Source of the DNA: Stappia sp. ES.058
GTDB lineage: Bacteria; Pseudomonadota; Alphaproteobacteria; Rhizobiales; Stappiaceae
Assembly (NCBI RefSeq): GCF_900105595.1
Contig: NZ_LT629784.1
Location: 868,001 to 932,000, forward strand
Reading direction: 5' to 3'
DNA length: 64,000 nucleotides
Below the pieces are notes generated by a model that had not been told where the DNA came from, searched no databases, and saw only the letters and a program-made list of their open reading frames with translations. This document shows positions 23,359-33,431 of the stretch, piece by piece. The position numbers and the translations under genes are program-made. Each line of letters starts with the position of its first letter. The stretch's first letter is position 1.

Positions 23359-25881
23359 TTACGAAAGCGGCTGCTGCTCTTCCTGTTCCGCGCTCGTCGC
23401 CTCCGCGTTCATCGCCTGACGCTGTCTGGCGGTCGCGGCGATGTGGCGTTGCAGGTCCGGGTCCTTGTCCATCAGCTGCTTGAAGTCGGCACGCGACAGA
23501 ACGAGGAGGTTGCAATACCCAAGGGCGTGGACATCGGCGGTGCGCGGTTCGCCGGTAAGCAAGGCGATCTCGCCGAAGACATTGCCGCGGCCGAGACGGA
23601 TCCGCTGGGTCTCTGTGACCACCTCAACCGCACCCGATGAAATGAAATAGGCCGCATCCCCCCGTTCGCCCTGGGCAATCAGATGATCGCCCGGCACGGC
23701 GAAGCGAGGGCGCATCAGATGCGCGATCTTCTCGATCCGTTCGCGCGGCAGGTCCTGGAACATCGGCAGTTGAGCGGTGAGTTCCACGGTGCGCATCCCC
23801 ATGTCGAGCTTCGGGCGCGCCTCGGCGCGTGCGCGGGCCTCCTGCACCGCCTTTGCCAGACTGGAATAGAGCTCTTCGCCAATGAGGTTTTGTGACAGAA
23901 GACCGCGATAGGCGTCTTCCTCCAGCCTGAGCGCCGCCCTTTGCAGGAAGCGTTGGTCGAGGCTGTCCGCATAGTCGGGATATTGCAGGCGCAGCGCTTC
24001 CAGCGCGGTTGTTGTCGCCTCATGACGGTTGAGCAGGATTTCGTTCAGGATCTCCGCCACGCGCTCTCCGAGCAGACCGGAGATTCGTTTTCGGTTGAAT
24101 GTGGTGAGCTCATCAAGACCGATCCGGCTGAGCAGCAGCATTTCGTAGCGGTCGGCAAGCAGCCGGGCGAGCCAGCCCTCGTATTTCAGCCGGCGCTGGC
24201 ACCATTGCGCGATCCGCATCGTGCGCGGAAAGGCGAGTGCGTCGCGTGCGGCGCGATTGTATTCGATACGCCCCCCCGCCCTGGCACGGTCCGCGATGTT
24301 GCCGATCTTGGCAAGCAACGTCTCCGCCGTGTGGATGGACGCCGTGCGCTGGCGCAGGTGCCGCAGCACGATCTCGCGTTCCCGGTTGGAGATCGAGACT
24401 AGCCCGACGGTGATCCGATCGCGGTCGAGAATATCCACTTCCGCCGGCGTCGCACCCGGCGCGTCGGCGAGGCGCTTCCTGTAGTCGGCCTGAACGCGCT
24501 CGGCCACGGGGCCTGCGATCCGGTATTCCTGCGCGGCCTGCGCCACCCCGTCGCGGACATTGGAGCCGGCAAGTTCGAGCACCTGGCTGCGCATGGCGCT
24601 GTCCAGCGGAGACAGCCGGTCCAGGCCGAGGAGCTTGATCAGTGGCTTCAAGGTGGTGCCGTAGACCAGCAGCGTGAACAGCACGAAGCCGGTTGCGAGA
24701 ACCGCGACGAATTGCTGGACTTCAGGGTCGATGGCATCGTTTTCCGTGACACCCAGTGCCAGCGTCAGGGTGATCGCGCCGCGCATCCCGCCCCACAGCA
24801 TCACCGTCATGAACGGAAAGCTGACCGGTTGCGAGAGCCTGAGCAGGCTGAGCAATGGCAAAAGGCCGAACAGGACGACCGCTCGCGCCACCAGTGCCGC
24901 GACAATGACGATCGCCAGCAAAAGCAGATCGTCCAGGCCGATGTCGACGAGAAGCTTGGGGATCAGGATGGAGGCGAGCATGAAGATCAGCGACGAGGCC
25001 CAGAAGGCGATCTGCTCCCAGACGTCGTTGAGATAGGTCCAGCCGTCCGGCGTCACCCGCGACGGTCCGGTCAGGTTGATCACGATTCCCGCCATGACCA
25101 CGCCGACCACGCCCGATACGCCGGCGAGATACTCCGCGCTCACATAGACCAGATAGGGCAGGGCAAAGCTCAACGTCACCTGGGCAAGGCGGAAGTCTCG
25201 CACCAGCGGCAGCAGGTGGACCAGGGCCTGTCCGGCGATGTAACCGATGGCGATCCCGCCCGCGAATTTCCAGAGAAACAGGCTGAGACCGCTTGCAAGA
25301 TCTGCGGATTGTTGGCCCGTCAGCGCGCCCAGCAGGATGACGAAGAGGGCGATGGCGGCGGCATCGTTCAACAGGCTCTCGCCCTCGACCAGGCGTCCAA
25401 GGCGTGCCGGTGCGCCGATGTCGCGAAAGATCGACACGACGGCGACCGGGTCCGTGGTCGCCACGATCGCGCCAAGAAGCAGACAGGCGATGAGGGAGAG
25501 CCCCGCGAACGGCGCGAGCGCCAGTCCGATGAAGGCGGTCGCGACCAGAACGGCAACGACGGCCATCACGAAAATGACGACGCCATCCTCCGCCATGCGG
25601 CGCACGTCGAGCGTCAGCGTCGTTTGAAACAGAAGCACCGGCAGGAAGATGTTCAGGATGCCCTGCGAATCCAGCGGCAGGTTGACGAAGACGTCGGCAA
25701 TCTCGTTGAAGGCGTTCGTACGCGGTGTGTAGAGGAGCCAGGCAGCGAGCAGGCCGATGGCGACGCCGACCAGCGCAAGAAGCACCGAAGAGGTGACCTT
25801 CAGCCGCTGCGCAAGCGGCTGAATCAGCGAAATCAGCACGAGCAGGCCGGCAATGGCGGCAATGAACAGCGGCGCTTGCAT
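23359..25881 (-). CDS. CPA1 Na+/H+ antiporter with C-terminal cyclic-nucleotide domain
   Basis: An 840-residue inner-membrane cation/proton exchanger. About 12 hydrophobic segments fill residues 1-415, with the CPA1 motif GESLLNDAA (Asn172-Asp173, the ion-binding pair), DPVAVVSIF and the late segment MLWGGMRGAITLTLALG. A long cytosolic helical region (~420-680) follows. Residues ~690-810 are a cNMP-binding fold with the phosphate cassette FGEIALLTGEPRTADV. The antiporter should exchange Na+ or K+ for H+ and may be gated by cAMP or cGMP; the gating is inferred from domain content. It is convergent with the sigma-54 regulator gene, only 27 bases away. Confidence 0.9.
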   Translation of the reverse strand: MQAPLFIAAIAGLLVLISLIQPLAQRLKVTSSVLLALVGVAIGLLAAWLLYTPRTNAFNEIADVFVNLPLDSQGILNIFLPVLLFQTTLTLDVRRMAEDGVVIFVMAVVAVLVATAFIGLALAPFAGLSLIACLLLGAIVATTDPVAVVSIFRDIGAPARLGRLVEGESLLNDAAAIALFVILLGALTGQQSADLASGLSLFLWKFAGGIAIGYIAGQALVHLLPLVRDFRLAQVTLSFALPYLVYVSAEYLAGVSGVVGVVMAGIVINLTGPSRVTPDGWTYLNDVWEQIAFWASSLIFMLASILIPKLLVDIGLDDLLLLAIVIVAALVARAVVLFGLLPLLSLLRLSQPVSFPFMTVMLWGGMRGAITLTLALGVTENDAIDPEVQQFVAVLATGFVLFTLLVYGTTLKPLIKLLGLDRLSPLDSAMRSQVLELAGSNVRDGVAQAAQEYRIAGPVAERVQADYRKRLADAPGATPAEVDILDRDRITVGLVSISNREREIVLRHLRQRTASIHTAETLLAKIGNIADRARAGGRIEYNRAARDALAFPRTMRIAQWCQRRLKYEGWLARLLADRYEMLLLSRIGLDELTTFNRKRISGLLGERVAEILNEILLNRHEATTTALEALRLQYPDYADSLDQRFLQRAALRLEEDAYRGLLSQNLIGEELYSSLAKAVQEARARAEARPKLDMGMRTVELTAQLPMFQDLPRERIEKIAHLMRPRFAVPGDHLIAQGERGDAAYFISSGAVEVVTETQRIRLGRGNVFGEIALLTGEPRTADVHALGYCNLLVLSRADFKQLMDKDPDLQRHIAATARQRQAMNAEATSAEQEEQQPLS

Positions 25882-25958
25882 GACGTGGCTACCTCAAGGG
25901 ATTTCCGGGCGGACCGGCGACCATCTGCATGTAGTGAACCAGGATTAAGACCGCGTTC

Positions 25959-26909
25959 TCAGCCGTTGTCCGACGCCGGTTCCGGCGGAACCGCGGGGCG
26001 TTTGCCCTTTCTTTCCGACAAGCCGATTCCCATCAGGACGAGCACGAGTGCAGCGGCATGGTAGAAGTGGAAAGGCTCTCCGAGCAACGCCACGGCGAGG
26101 AACGACGAGAAGATCGGGACCAGATTGATGAACACGCCGGCTCGACCCGGCCCGATCAGTTCCACGCCGCGCATAAAGAAGATCTGGGACAGGAACGAGG
26201 GAAAGATCGTGATATAGGCGACGACGAGCCAACCCTTTGCGGTCGGCCATTGCTGTGTTCCCTGAACCAGTTCGATTGCAAATACTGGAACCGAGACGAT
26301 TGCCGCGATCACCGAGAGCACTGTGAAGAACACCATGCCCGAGACCGCAGGGCGTTTGCGCAGCAGGACCGCATAGAGCGAGTAGAGCAGGCAGGCGGTG
26401 ATCATCAGCGCGTCGCCCGGATTGATTTTCAGTTCCGCGAGGCGTGACAGGTCGCCTTGGCTTGCGATAAAGGCCACGCCGCTCATGGTCAGGACCACAC
26501 CGCACGCCTGCAGCGCCCGGATCGGGGTTCGCAGGATCGCCAGCGCACCGAGGAGCACGAACATCGGCATCGAGCCCTGGATGATCCCCAGGTTCAGCGC
26601 GGTGGTGCTGTGGGCCGCGATGTAAAACAGCGCATTGAATGCCGTAAAGCCGAACATGCCCATCAGCACCATCACCGGCAGATACCGTTTCAGGATCGGC
26701 CATTCCGCTTTGACCTGGCGTCCGTAGAGCGTGACCATGAGCGCGGACACCGCCAACCAGCGCAGGAAGACGACCGCGAGCGGCGATACCTGATCGATCG
26801 CCAGCCGCCCGGCAATGGTGTTGCCCGCCCAAAACAGCGCGGTCAAAGACAGGAGCAAAATCGGTTGCGCGAAAAACCACGCACGAAGAGTGTGATGGGA
26901 AGGAAGCAT
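25959..26909 (-). CDS. DMT-superfamily (EamA) exporter
   Basis: A 316-residue membrane protein with ten hydrophobic segments arranged as two EamA repeats (LTALFWAGNTIAGRLAIDQV near the start; YITIFPSFLSQIFFMRGVEL and FSSFLAVALLGEPFHFYHAA in the second half). Members export amino acids, nucleosides or drugs. No substrate can be assigned here. The ATG at 26909 gives a normal EamA length; the longer frame adds a hydrophilic extension unlike the family. The stop lies 77 bases before the antiporter start on the same strand, so co-transcription is possible. Confidence 0.88.
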   Translation of the reverse strand: MLPSHHTLRAWFFAQPILLLSLTALFWAGNTIAGRLAIDQVSPLAVVFLRWLAVSALMVTLYGRQVKAEWPILKRYLPVMVLMGMFGFTAFNALFYIAAHSTTALNLGIIQGSMPMFVLLGALAILRTPIRALQACGVVLTMSGVAFIASQGDLSRLAELKINPGDALMITACLLYSLYAVLLRKRPAVSGMVFFTVLSVIAAIVSVPVFAIELVQGTQQWPTAKGWLVVAYITIFPSFLSQIFFMRGVELIGPGRAGVFINLVPIFSSFLAVALLGEPFHFYHAAALVLVLMGIGLSERKGKRPAVPPEPASDNG

Positions 26910-27263
26910 GAACCAGCCGGTCGTGGAAATCGGGAAACGGCACCGCCCGCACCGCGTGGCGGCGCATCGTGATTGGCGCCGCCGCCAAAGCCAAACGACC
27001 GTTACGCGGCCCGTTTCGACTGACGACACCGGTATCGTATGACGAATTGCGCGGTGTGATGCAAGCGCGGGCCGGCGGAGCTTGGGGGAGGGGCTGCCTT
27101 AGCGGACATGCGCCGATGTTGATTTGTTCCGATTTGGATCAAGTCTTTTCGATTTGTGTCAGATTGACCGGGTGCCGTCCGTTTGGGAAAGTCCGGAAAC
27201 GTCATTTGTCCGGCGCGGTTGCGGCCGCGCCGCTGAAACACAGCACAGGGAGTGTCCGTGGCC
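26910..27263. other. Divergent gap between DMT exporter and malate synthase G
   Basis: This 354-base region should hold both promoters. The part nearest glcB (27118-27172) is T-rich and repeats the word CGATTTG twice, with TTGAT and ATCAA 14 bases apart, a loose dyad that could be a regulator site for glyoxylate metabolism. No further gene is seen. Confidence 0.35.
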
Positions 27264-29438
27264 ATGGACCGTATCGAGATCGCTGGACTGAAGGTCGATG
27301 CCGAGCTTCACCGTTTTGTCGAGGACGAGGCGCTGGTTGGAACCGGCGTGTCGTCGCAGGATTTCTGGAGCGGCTTGTCACAGATCATCCACGATCTTGC
27401 GCCCGCAAACCGCGACCTACTGGAAAAGCGCGACGCTTTGCAGGCGCGCATCGATGACTGGCACAAGGCCCATCCCGGTCCGGTCGATCTGACGGCCTAC
27501 AAGACCTTCCTGAACGAGATCGGGTATCTGGTTCCCGAGGGCGAGGCGTTCTCCGTTACCACTCAAAATGTCGATCCGGAGATCGCGACGCTCGCCGGGC
27601 CGCAACTCGTCGTGCCGATCACCAATGCACGCTATGCGCTGAATGCGGCGAACGCCCGTTGGGGGTCGCTCTACGACGCGCTCTATGGCACCGATGCGAT
27701 GGGCAGCACGCCGTCCGGCGGCGGCTATGATCCGGCGCGCGGTGCCGAGGTGATCGGCTTTGCGCGCGCCATCTTGAACGAGCGTTTCGCACTCACTGGC
27801 GACTGGAGCGACGCGACCGGCCTGTCCGTCGTCGATGGTTCCCTGCAGGTTGCCGGTGGCGCTGGGGCGGTGATGACACTGGTCGATCCGGCGCAGTTCG
27901 CCGGCTATCGTGGCGATGCCGCAGCGCCGGAGGCGGTGCTTCTGGTCAAGAACGGCCTGCATGCCGAAGTCGTGATCGACCGGTCGAGCCCGATCGGCAG
28001 CACGGACGGCGCCGGCATTTCCGACATCGTTCTGGAATCGGCCGTCTCCACCATCATGGACTGCGAGGATTCTGTTGCCGCCGTCGATGCCGAGGACAAG
28101 GTCGTCGCCTATCGCAACTGGCTCGGCCTGTTGAAGGGCGATCTGGTCGCGAGTTTCCAGAAGGGCGGCAAGACGGTGGAACGCCGCATGGCCGGCGATC
28201 GCGTCTATACCGCGCCGGCGGGCGGCGAGCTTCGCCTGCACGGCCGGTCTCTCATGCTGGTGCGCAATGTCGGCCACCTGATGACGACGCCGGCGATCCT
28301 CGACCGCGACGGCGCGGAAGTGCCGGAAGGCATGCTGGACGGCATGATGACCGCGCTGATCGCCATGCAGGACATCGGCACCGGCGGCCCGGATGGCGGC
28401 GGGCGGCGGATGAACTCGCGTGCCGGCTCGCTTTATATCGTCAAGCCGAAGATGCACGGGCCGGAGGAGGTTGCCTTCTCCGAGACGCTTTTCACCCGCA
28501 TCGAGCAGGCGCTGGGCCTTGAGGCCAACACGCTGAAGATGGGCATCATGGACGAGGAGCGCCGCACCACGGTCAACCTCAAGGAATGCATTCGTGCGGC
28601 TTCCGCGCGCGTGTGCTTCATCAACACCGGCTTCCTCGACCGCACGGGCGACGAGATGCACACCTCAATGGAAGCCGGCCCGATGATCCGCAAGGGCGAC
28701 ATGAAGTCCTCCGCCTGGATCCAGGCCTACGAGAACTGGAACGTCGACATCGGGCTGGAGTGCGGGCTTCCTGGCCACGCGCAGATCGGCAAGGGCATGT
28801 GGGCGATGCCCGACCTGATGCAGGCGATGCTGGAGCAGAAGATCGGCCATCCCCGGTCCGGCGCGACAACGGCCTGGGTTCCCTCGCCGACGGCGGCCAC
28901 GCTCCATGCGCTGCATTATCACGTCGTCGATGTCGCGGCGCGCCAGGTCGAGCTGAAGTCGCGCGGCCGGGCGAGCCTCGACGACATCCTGTCGATCCCG
29001 GTGGTCGAACGTCCGAACTGGTCGGCGGATGAAATCCAGGCCGAGCTCGACAACAACGCGCAGGGCATCCTTGGCTATGTCGTGCGCTGGGTCGACCAGG
29101 GCGTCGGCTGTTCCAAGGTGCCGGACATCAACGACGTCGGCCTGATGGAGGACCGCGCCACGCTGCGCATTTCCTCCCAGCACATCGCCAACTGGCTGCG
29201 CCACGGCGTTTGCAGCGAGGATCAGGTGATGGAAACCATGAAGCGCATGGCGGCCGTCGTCGACGGGCAGAACGCCGGTGACCCGCTCTATCATGCGATG
29301 GCGGGCAACTTCGATGGCTCCATCGCGTTCCAGGCGGCATGCGATCTGGTGTTCAAGGGCCGCGAGCAGCCGTCCGGCTACACCGAGCCGGTGCTGCACG
29401 CCCGGCGTCTCGAGGTGAAGGCGGCGCAGCGTGGCTGA
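27264..29438 (+). CDS. glcB: Malate synthase G
   Basis: A 724-residue cytosolic enzyme joining glyoxylate and acetyl-CoA to malate, the full length of the G isoform. Signature segments are [35 protein letters not shown] with active-site acidic residues, [22 protein letters not shown] sequence, and the C-terminal [20 protein letters not shown] with the catalytic Asp. Three start codons compete (GTG 27252, GTG 27258, ATG 27264). The ATG gives [11 protein letters not shown], the usual N-terminus, but the AGGGAG ribosome site is better spaced for the GTG at 27258. It serves growth on glycolate, acetate or other C2 sources. No glyoxylate-shunt partner is adjacent. Confidence 0.94.
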   Translation: MDRIEIAGLKVDAELHRFVEDEALVGTGVSSQDFWSGLSQIIHDLAPANRDLLEKRDALQARIDDWHKAHPGPVDLTAYKTFLNEIGYLVPEGEAFSVTTQNVDPEIATLAGPQLVVPITNARYALNAANARWGSLYDALYGTDAMGSTPSGGGYDPARGAEVIGFARAILNERFALTGDWSDATGLSVVDGSLQVAGGAGAVMTLVDPAQFAGYRGDAAAPEAVLLVKNGLHAEVVIDRSSPIGSTDGAGISDIVLESAVSTIMDCEDSVAAVDAEDKVVAYRNWLGLLKGDLVASFQKGGKTVERRMAGDRVYTAPAGGELRLHGRSLMLVRNVGHLMTTPAILDRDGAEVPEGMLDGMMTALIAMQDIGTGGPDGGGRRMNSRAGSLYIVKPKMHGPEEVAFSETLFTRIEQALGLEANTLKMGIMDEERRTTVNLKECIRAASARVCFINTGFLDRTGDEMHTSMEAGPMIRKGDMKSSAWIQAYENWNVDIGLECGLPGHAQIGKGMWAMPDLMQAMLEQKIGHPRSGATTAWVPSPTAATLHALHYHVVDVAARQVELKSRGRASLDDILSIPVVERPNWSADEIQAELDNNAQGILGYVVRWVDQGVGCSKVPDINDVGLMEDRATLRISSQHIANWLRHGVCSEDQVMETMKRMAAVVDGQNAGDPLYHAMAGNFDGSIAFQAACDLVFKGREQPSGYTEPVLHARRLEVKAAQRG

Positions 29439-29500
29439 CCCGATCTGTCACGGTTTGAAAGCAAGGCGCGGGTCGGTTCGGATGGGCCGCCCCGTTTGCG

Positions 29501-29896
29501 TCAGTGCGGAGACTTCCGGAAGGACCGACTCATGCGTTCGTTCAGCATGATGCCGGACACGTCGCGGCGCAGCAGCGTCTTGAGACGGTCCTGTTCCGCG
29601 GCGTTGTAGACGAATCGCCAGCCGGAGTGCGCTCCGTTGCGCCAGCGCTGCTCTGCAAGCAGTTCCAGCCCGTAGGCAAGAATGGCGATGCGCGCGCTGA
29701 TGGCGAATTTCGGCAGGTCCGGACACCGGATGCGGCAACCGGTCAGGCTGACGTCGAGCATGCGCGCCGAGATCGGACCACGCATGGTGATGACCATGAC
29801 CTGGGTCGAGCCTTGCGCCCTCGGGGTCGAGCGCCGTTCATCGACAATCGCCTCCGAGCGGCGGGTGCCGGATGATCGCGAAGCAAGGTTGGCCAT
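29501..29896 (-). CDS. PilZ-domain protein
   Basis: A 131-residue protein with a PilZ domain. The c-di-GMP-binding pattern is visible as ERRSTPRA (RxxxR-like, ~19-26) and LDVSLTGCRI (D-x-S-x-x-G, ~47-56). The ATG at 29896 gives a compact protein; the upstream extension lacks a ribosome site. It may act as a c-di-GMP receptor in the cytoplasm, affecting motility or envelope functions. The RxxxR arginine spacing is slightly irregular, so ligand binding is likely but not certain. It stands alone between malate synthase and the two-component system. Confidence 0.75.
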   Translation of the reverse strand: MANLASRSSGTRRSEAIVDERRSTPRAQGSTQVMVITMRGPISARMLDVSLTGCRIRCPDLPKFAISARIAILAYGLELLAEQRWRNGAHSGWRFVYNAAEQDRLKTLLRRDVSGIMLNERMSRSFRKSPH

Positions 29897-30135
29897 GCCG
29901 TTTCCTCTTGCCCGGGCCGCTCCGCCGCGGCTGCACGACAGGCCCTGTCGGGCGACATCATTGTGAAACAGAACCGTGAAAATCAAGCGGCTTGCGAAAA
30001 CCCGCAGGCAGTTTCACGTCAAATATCTGCGATACTTACGAAAATGGACCGAAAGCCAGCCGAGAAAACGGGTCTTTCAAGAGCATGGTGTCCGGCCTCT
30101 CCTTCCGTTGGGGCAAGAAGCGAATCGCGATGCGC

Positions 30136-31533
30136 TCACGCGGGAAGCGTGACGCACGCCTCAAGTCCGCCTTCGGCCCGGTTTTCCAGCGTCAGCGATC
30201 CGCCGTGCGCCTGGACGATGGAGCGGGCGATCGACAGCCCGAGTCCGATGCCGCCGGTGTCTTCGGAGCGAGATTCCTCCAGCCGCACGAACGGATCGAA
30301 GACATCGCCAAGCCGGGTTTCGGGTATGCCGGGCCCGCGGTCGCATACCCGGATTTGCACCGTATCGCGTGCCGCCTCGACGGAAAGCTCGGCGGTCTCC
30401 GCGTAGCGCACGGCATTGTCGATCAGGTTGCGCAGGGCACGCTTGAGACTGAGCGGGCGGAAACGGGCGACCACCCGTGCCTGGGGCGGGGCGAAGGAGA
30501 CCTCGCACCCCATGTCCCGGTAGTCTTCCGCAATGGTGTCGATGAACTCGCCGAGATCTATCCGCGCCGCCGTTTCCTTTGCGGCCTCGTCTCGGGCGAA
30601 TGCCAGGGCGGCCTCGACCATGCGCTGCATCTCATCGAGGGTCTCGATCATCTTTTCGCGGTTTTCCTCGTCCTCGATGAACTCCGCGCGGATGCGCAAG
30701 GATGTGATTGGCGTGCGCAGGTCGTGGCTGATCGCGGCGAGCATCCGGGTGCGGTCGCGCACGAAGCGGGTGAGGCGGTCCTGCATCACATTGAAGGCCC
30801 GAACGGTTCCGCGCACTTCCGTCGGGCCGGTTTCGGCAAGCGATTCGACATCCTCGCCGCGTCCCAGTCGTTCGGCCGCCGCTGAAAGCCCGCGCAACGG
30901 GCGTGTCAGGCGCTGGATGGTGAAGGCAACGACGCCGACGATGGCAAGCGCCATCAGGCCAATGGAAACCAGCAGCGGATAGAAGGAATGTGTCGGCAGG
31001 CGAAAGCGCGTCGCCGCGTTGAGCCAGCGGCCGTCGGCGAGCGCGACGCTCATCGTCAGCGAGAACGCCCCGTTGCGCCGGCGCTTGCCATACCGCTCGC
31101 GCCGCTCCGCGCGATCATGATCGCGAACGCGATCCCGGTCGCGAAGGAAGCGCGGCCCCGGCACGACGTCGACGCGGACGTCCCGATCTGCGCCGAGTTC
31201 GTCCTTCAGCAGCTGGACGAACCGGCGCTCCCCCGCGCGCTCGCCGCTTTCCGCCACGATCGGCCGGTCGTCGACGCGAAACCACAACAGCGGGCTGGAG
31301 ACCGCCTGGAGAATGTCCGCGTGCTGAGCCTGTGGAGTTGTTTCGAGCAGCCGGACAAGCGAGGCCGTGCGTGACAGGAACGTGGTGCGCGCCATTTCCA
31401 CGAGTGCGAGCCGCCGCTCCCCGGCAAACAGCCAAAGGGTCAGGCATTGTGCGACGATCAGCGCGATCAGCAGGAGCGCGATCAATTGGCCGCCGAGCGA
31501 GGCAGGCCAGAGCCGGAACCGTTCATTGTTCAT
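30136..31533 (-). CDS. Sensor histidine kinase (two-component system with 31530-32258)
   Basis: A 465-residue membrane kinase. TM1 (~15-35, LIALLLIALIVAQCLTLWLF) and TM2 (~175-198) bracket a ~140-residue periplasmic sensor holding a strongly charged patch (RDRDRVRDHDRAERRERYGK). A HAMP linker, the dimerisation/phospho-acceptor box ISHDLRTPITSLRIR and the ATP-binding N, G1 and G2 boxes (NLIDNAVRYA, DRGPGIP, GGIGLGLSIARS) follow. The start overlaps the response-regulator stop by four bases (ATGA). The charged loop may bind a cation or charged polymer. The divergent EF-hand gene suggests a link to divalent cations. Confidence 0.92.
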   Translation of the reverse strand: MNNERFRLWPASLGGQLIALLLIALIVAQCLTLWLFAGERRLALVEMARTTFLSRTASLVRLLETTPQAQHADILQAVSSPLLWFRVDDRPIVAESGERAGERRFVQLLKDELGADRDVRVDVVPGPRFLRDRDRVRDHDRAERRERYGKRRRNGAFSLTMSVALADGRWLNAATRFRLPTHSFYPLLVSIGLMALAIVGVVAFTIQRLTRPLRGLSAAAERLGRGEDVESLAETGPTEVRGTVRAFNVMQDRLTRFVRDRTRMLAAISHDLRTPITSLRIRAEFIEDEENREKMIETLDEMQRMVEAALAFARDEAAKETAARIDLGEFIDTIAEDYRDMGCEVSFAPPQARVVARFRPLSLKRALRNLIDNAVRYAETAELSVEAARDTVQIRVCDRGPGIPETRLGDVFDPFVRLEESRSEDTGGIGLGLSIARSIVQAHGGSLTLENRAEGGLEACVTLPA

Positions 31534-32258
31534 GACACGCTGTCCCGCACGTCGGCGGTGAAGGTATAGCCGCCGCCCCATACAGTCTTGATCAGCTCGG
31601 GCGTCTTGGGATCCGGTTCGATCTTGCGCCGCAATCGGCTGACCTGATTGTCGATCGAGCGGTCGAACACCCCGGGCGTGCGCCCGGACGTCAGGTCGAG
31701 CAGTTGGTCGCGCGACAGCACCATGCGCGGACGCTTGAGAAAGGCGACCAGCAACTGGAACTCGCCGCTCGAGAGCGGCACGGCGACGCCGTCCCCACCG
31801 GTGAGCAGGCGTTTGGGAACGTCGAGAGTCCAGCCGGCGAACGTCAGCGTTTCGACGTCCACCGGGTCCCGGTCGCGCGGAACCAGCGCGGCGCGGCGCA
31901 GCACGGCACGGATACGGGCAAGCAGTTCGCGCGGGTTGAAGGGCTTGGTGACATAATCGTCCGCTCCGATCTCCAGTCCGACGATGCGGTCGGTGTCCTC
32001 GGCCATGGCGGTCAGCAGGATCACGGGCACGGTTCCCGTCTCGACCAGCGAACGACACAGCGACAGGCCGTCTTCTCCGGGCATCATGATATCGAGCACG
32101 ATCAGGTCGACGGCGGCGGACTTCAGGAATTTGCGGGCCTGTGCGGCGCTGTCGGCGACGGAGGCGCGCAGTCCGCTCTTGCGCAGGTAGCGCGCGAGCT
32201 GTTCGCGAATGTCGCGGTGGTCGTCCACCACCAGAATATGTGGTTCGTGCTCACTCAT
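31530..32258 (-). CDS. OmpR-family response regulator
   Basis: A 242-residue regulator. The receiver (6-120) has phospho-acceptor Asp in LIVLDIMMPGEDGLSL, VILLTAMAED and the Lys in DDYVTKPFNPREL. The C-terminal winged helix (~135-235) has LSSGEFQLLVAFLKRPRMVL, the segment FDRSIDNQVSRLRRKIEPDP, and IKTVWGGGYTFTADV. It is the first gene of the rr-hk pair, transcribed leftwards, and is divergent from the EF-hand gene at 32478. A direct repeat of TGTAA(T/C) between them is a candidate binding site. Confidence 0.94.
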   Translation of the reverse strand: MSEHEPHILVVDDHRDIREQLARYLRKSGLRASVADSAAQARKFLKSAAVDLIVLDIMMPGEDGLSLCRSLVETGTVPVILLTAMAEDTDRIVGLEIGADDYVTKPFNPRELLARIRAVLRRAALVPRDRDPVDVETLTFAGWTLDVPKRLLTGGDGVAVPLSSGEFQLLVAFLKRPRMVLSRDQLLDLTSGRTPGVFDRSIDNQVSRLRRKIEPDPKTPELIKTVWGGGYTFTADVRDSVS

Positions 32259-32347
32259 GTCCTGAACTCTTTCGGCCGGCTCTTCATACGCTCGCTGTCG
32301 CCTTCATCCCTTTTTACCTCTAACGCGCCGGCCGGGAGACTTGCGTT

Positions 32348-32363
32348 TGTAATCAAGTGTAAC
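32348..32363. promoter_or_regulatory. Direct repeat, candidate OmpR-type operator
   Basis: TGTAAT (32348-32353) and TGTAAC (32358-32363) repeat with a 10-base period in the 219-base divergent region between the response regulator and the EF-hand gene. Tandem half-sites one helical turn apart are the usual target of OmpR/PhoB-type dimers. Confidence 0.45.
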
Positions 32364-32477
32364 AGCCTGACAGGCAGGCATACCTTGCGACAAAAAGGCC
32401 GGTATGCGGGCACAATTCTGCGACATGCGCTCCCTAGGTCTGGATCATCGCATTCACAGCCGAAAGGATTATTCGCG

Positions 32478-33383
32478 ATGACCAGGTTCAAGAAGATCGC
32501 AGTCGCCGCTCTTGCCGTGACCCTCACCGGCGCGGTCGCACTGCCCGCGATCGCCGATCGCGGAGGGCATGGCTGGGGCAAGGGCTCCGGCCACAAATGG
32601 GGCATGTCGCGGGGCCATCACAGTGGCGGACACGGGCGCGGCATGATGGCGATGCGTTTCATGGAGCGCTTCGACACCGATGCCGACGGCAAGGTCACGC
32701 AGACGGAGATCGACGCGACCGTCGCCGAGATGTACGGCGCGGCCGACGCCGATTCCAGCGGTGGCGTGACCCTGGAGGAGTTCAAGGCAGCCTACGCTCG
32801 TGAACTCTCCGACCGGAAGGTGCGCGCGTTCCAGCGTCTCGACACCGATGGCGACGGCTCGGTCACCAAGGCCGAATTCGAGTCCCGCGGCGGTGGCATG
32901 AGGGGTCGCCGGGGACAGGGCATGCGCCCGGGAATGATGGGCCAGGGCCAGGGAATGCGACAAGGCATGGGCCAGGGCAGGATGGGCCAGGGCATGGATG
33001 ACGACGACCGTCGTGGTCGCGGTATGCGCGGCGACGGCAAGCGCGGTCAGAACCAGGCTGGACGTGAAGCCCGGCAAGAGGCTCGCGAGGCACGGCAGGC
33101 GGCCCGTGCAGCGCTGTTTTCTGAGGCAGACGCCAATTCCGACAACGCCCTGTCGCTCGACGAGTTCGAGGCTGTCTGGGTTGAGCGCTCGGACCGTCGC
33201 ATGGTGCGCATGTTCCAGCGCCTGGACCGCGATGGCGACCTGACCGTCACCAGGACTGAGGTCGAGGGCCCGACGTCGAAGATCGTCTCGAGGATGGATC
33301 GCAACGGCGACGGCGCCCTTTCGATGGAAGACCACCGGCGTCATGGCGGCAAGTGGGGCCAGGGCAAGCGCGGCGGCAATTGA
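32478..33383 (+). CDS. Secreted protein with six EF-hand calcium-binding loops
   Basis: A 301-residue exported protein. A Sec signal peptide (1-26, ending ALPAIA|D) is followed by a His/Gly-rich stretch (GKGSGHKWGMSRGHHSGGHG). Six EF-hand-like loops begin DTDADGKVTQTE, DADSSGGVTLEE, DTDGDGSVTKAE, DANSDNALSLDE, DRDGDLTVTRTE and DRNGDGALSMED. Between loops three and four lies a Met/Gly/Gln/Arg-rich low-complexity linker. The second and fourth loops look less canonical. The protein should bind Ca2+ and perhaps transition metals through its His patch, in the periplasm or outside. It is divergent from an OmpR-type two-component system that may control it. Two hairpins follow the gene. Confidence 0.85.
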   Translation: MTRFKKIAVAALAVTLTGAVALPAIADRGGHGWGKGSGHKWGMSRGHHSGGHGRGMMAMRFMERFDTDADGKVTQTEIDATVAEMYGAADADSSGGVTLEEFKAAYARELSDRKVRAFQRLDTDGDGSVTKAEFESRGGGMRGRRGQGMRPGMMGQGQGMRQGMGQGRMGQGMDDDDRRGRGMRGDGKRGQNQAGREARQEAREARQAARAALFSEADANSDNALSLDEFEAVWVERSDRRMVRMFQRLDRDGDLTVTRTEVEGPTSKIVSRMDRNGDGALSMEDHRRHGGKWGQGKRGGN

Positions 33384-33431
33384 GGCCGGGCTTGCTGTCG
33401 GGCGATTCGCCCGCGCGCTAAGGAAAAGCAA

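Noticed and set aside
24712-26064. Plus-strand open frame of 450 codons opposite the antiporter gene
   Set aside because: Same cause: antisense of a membrane protein, giving a Gln/Asp/His/Arg-rich string with no domain.
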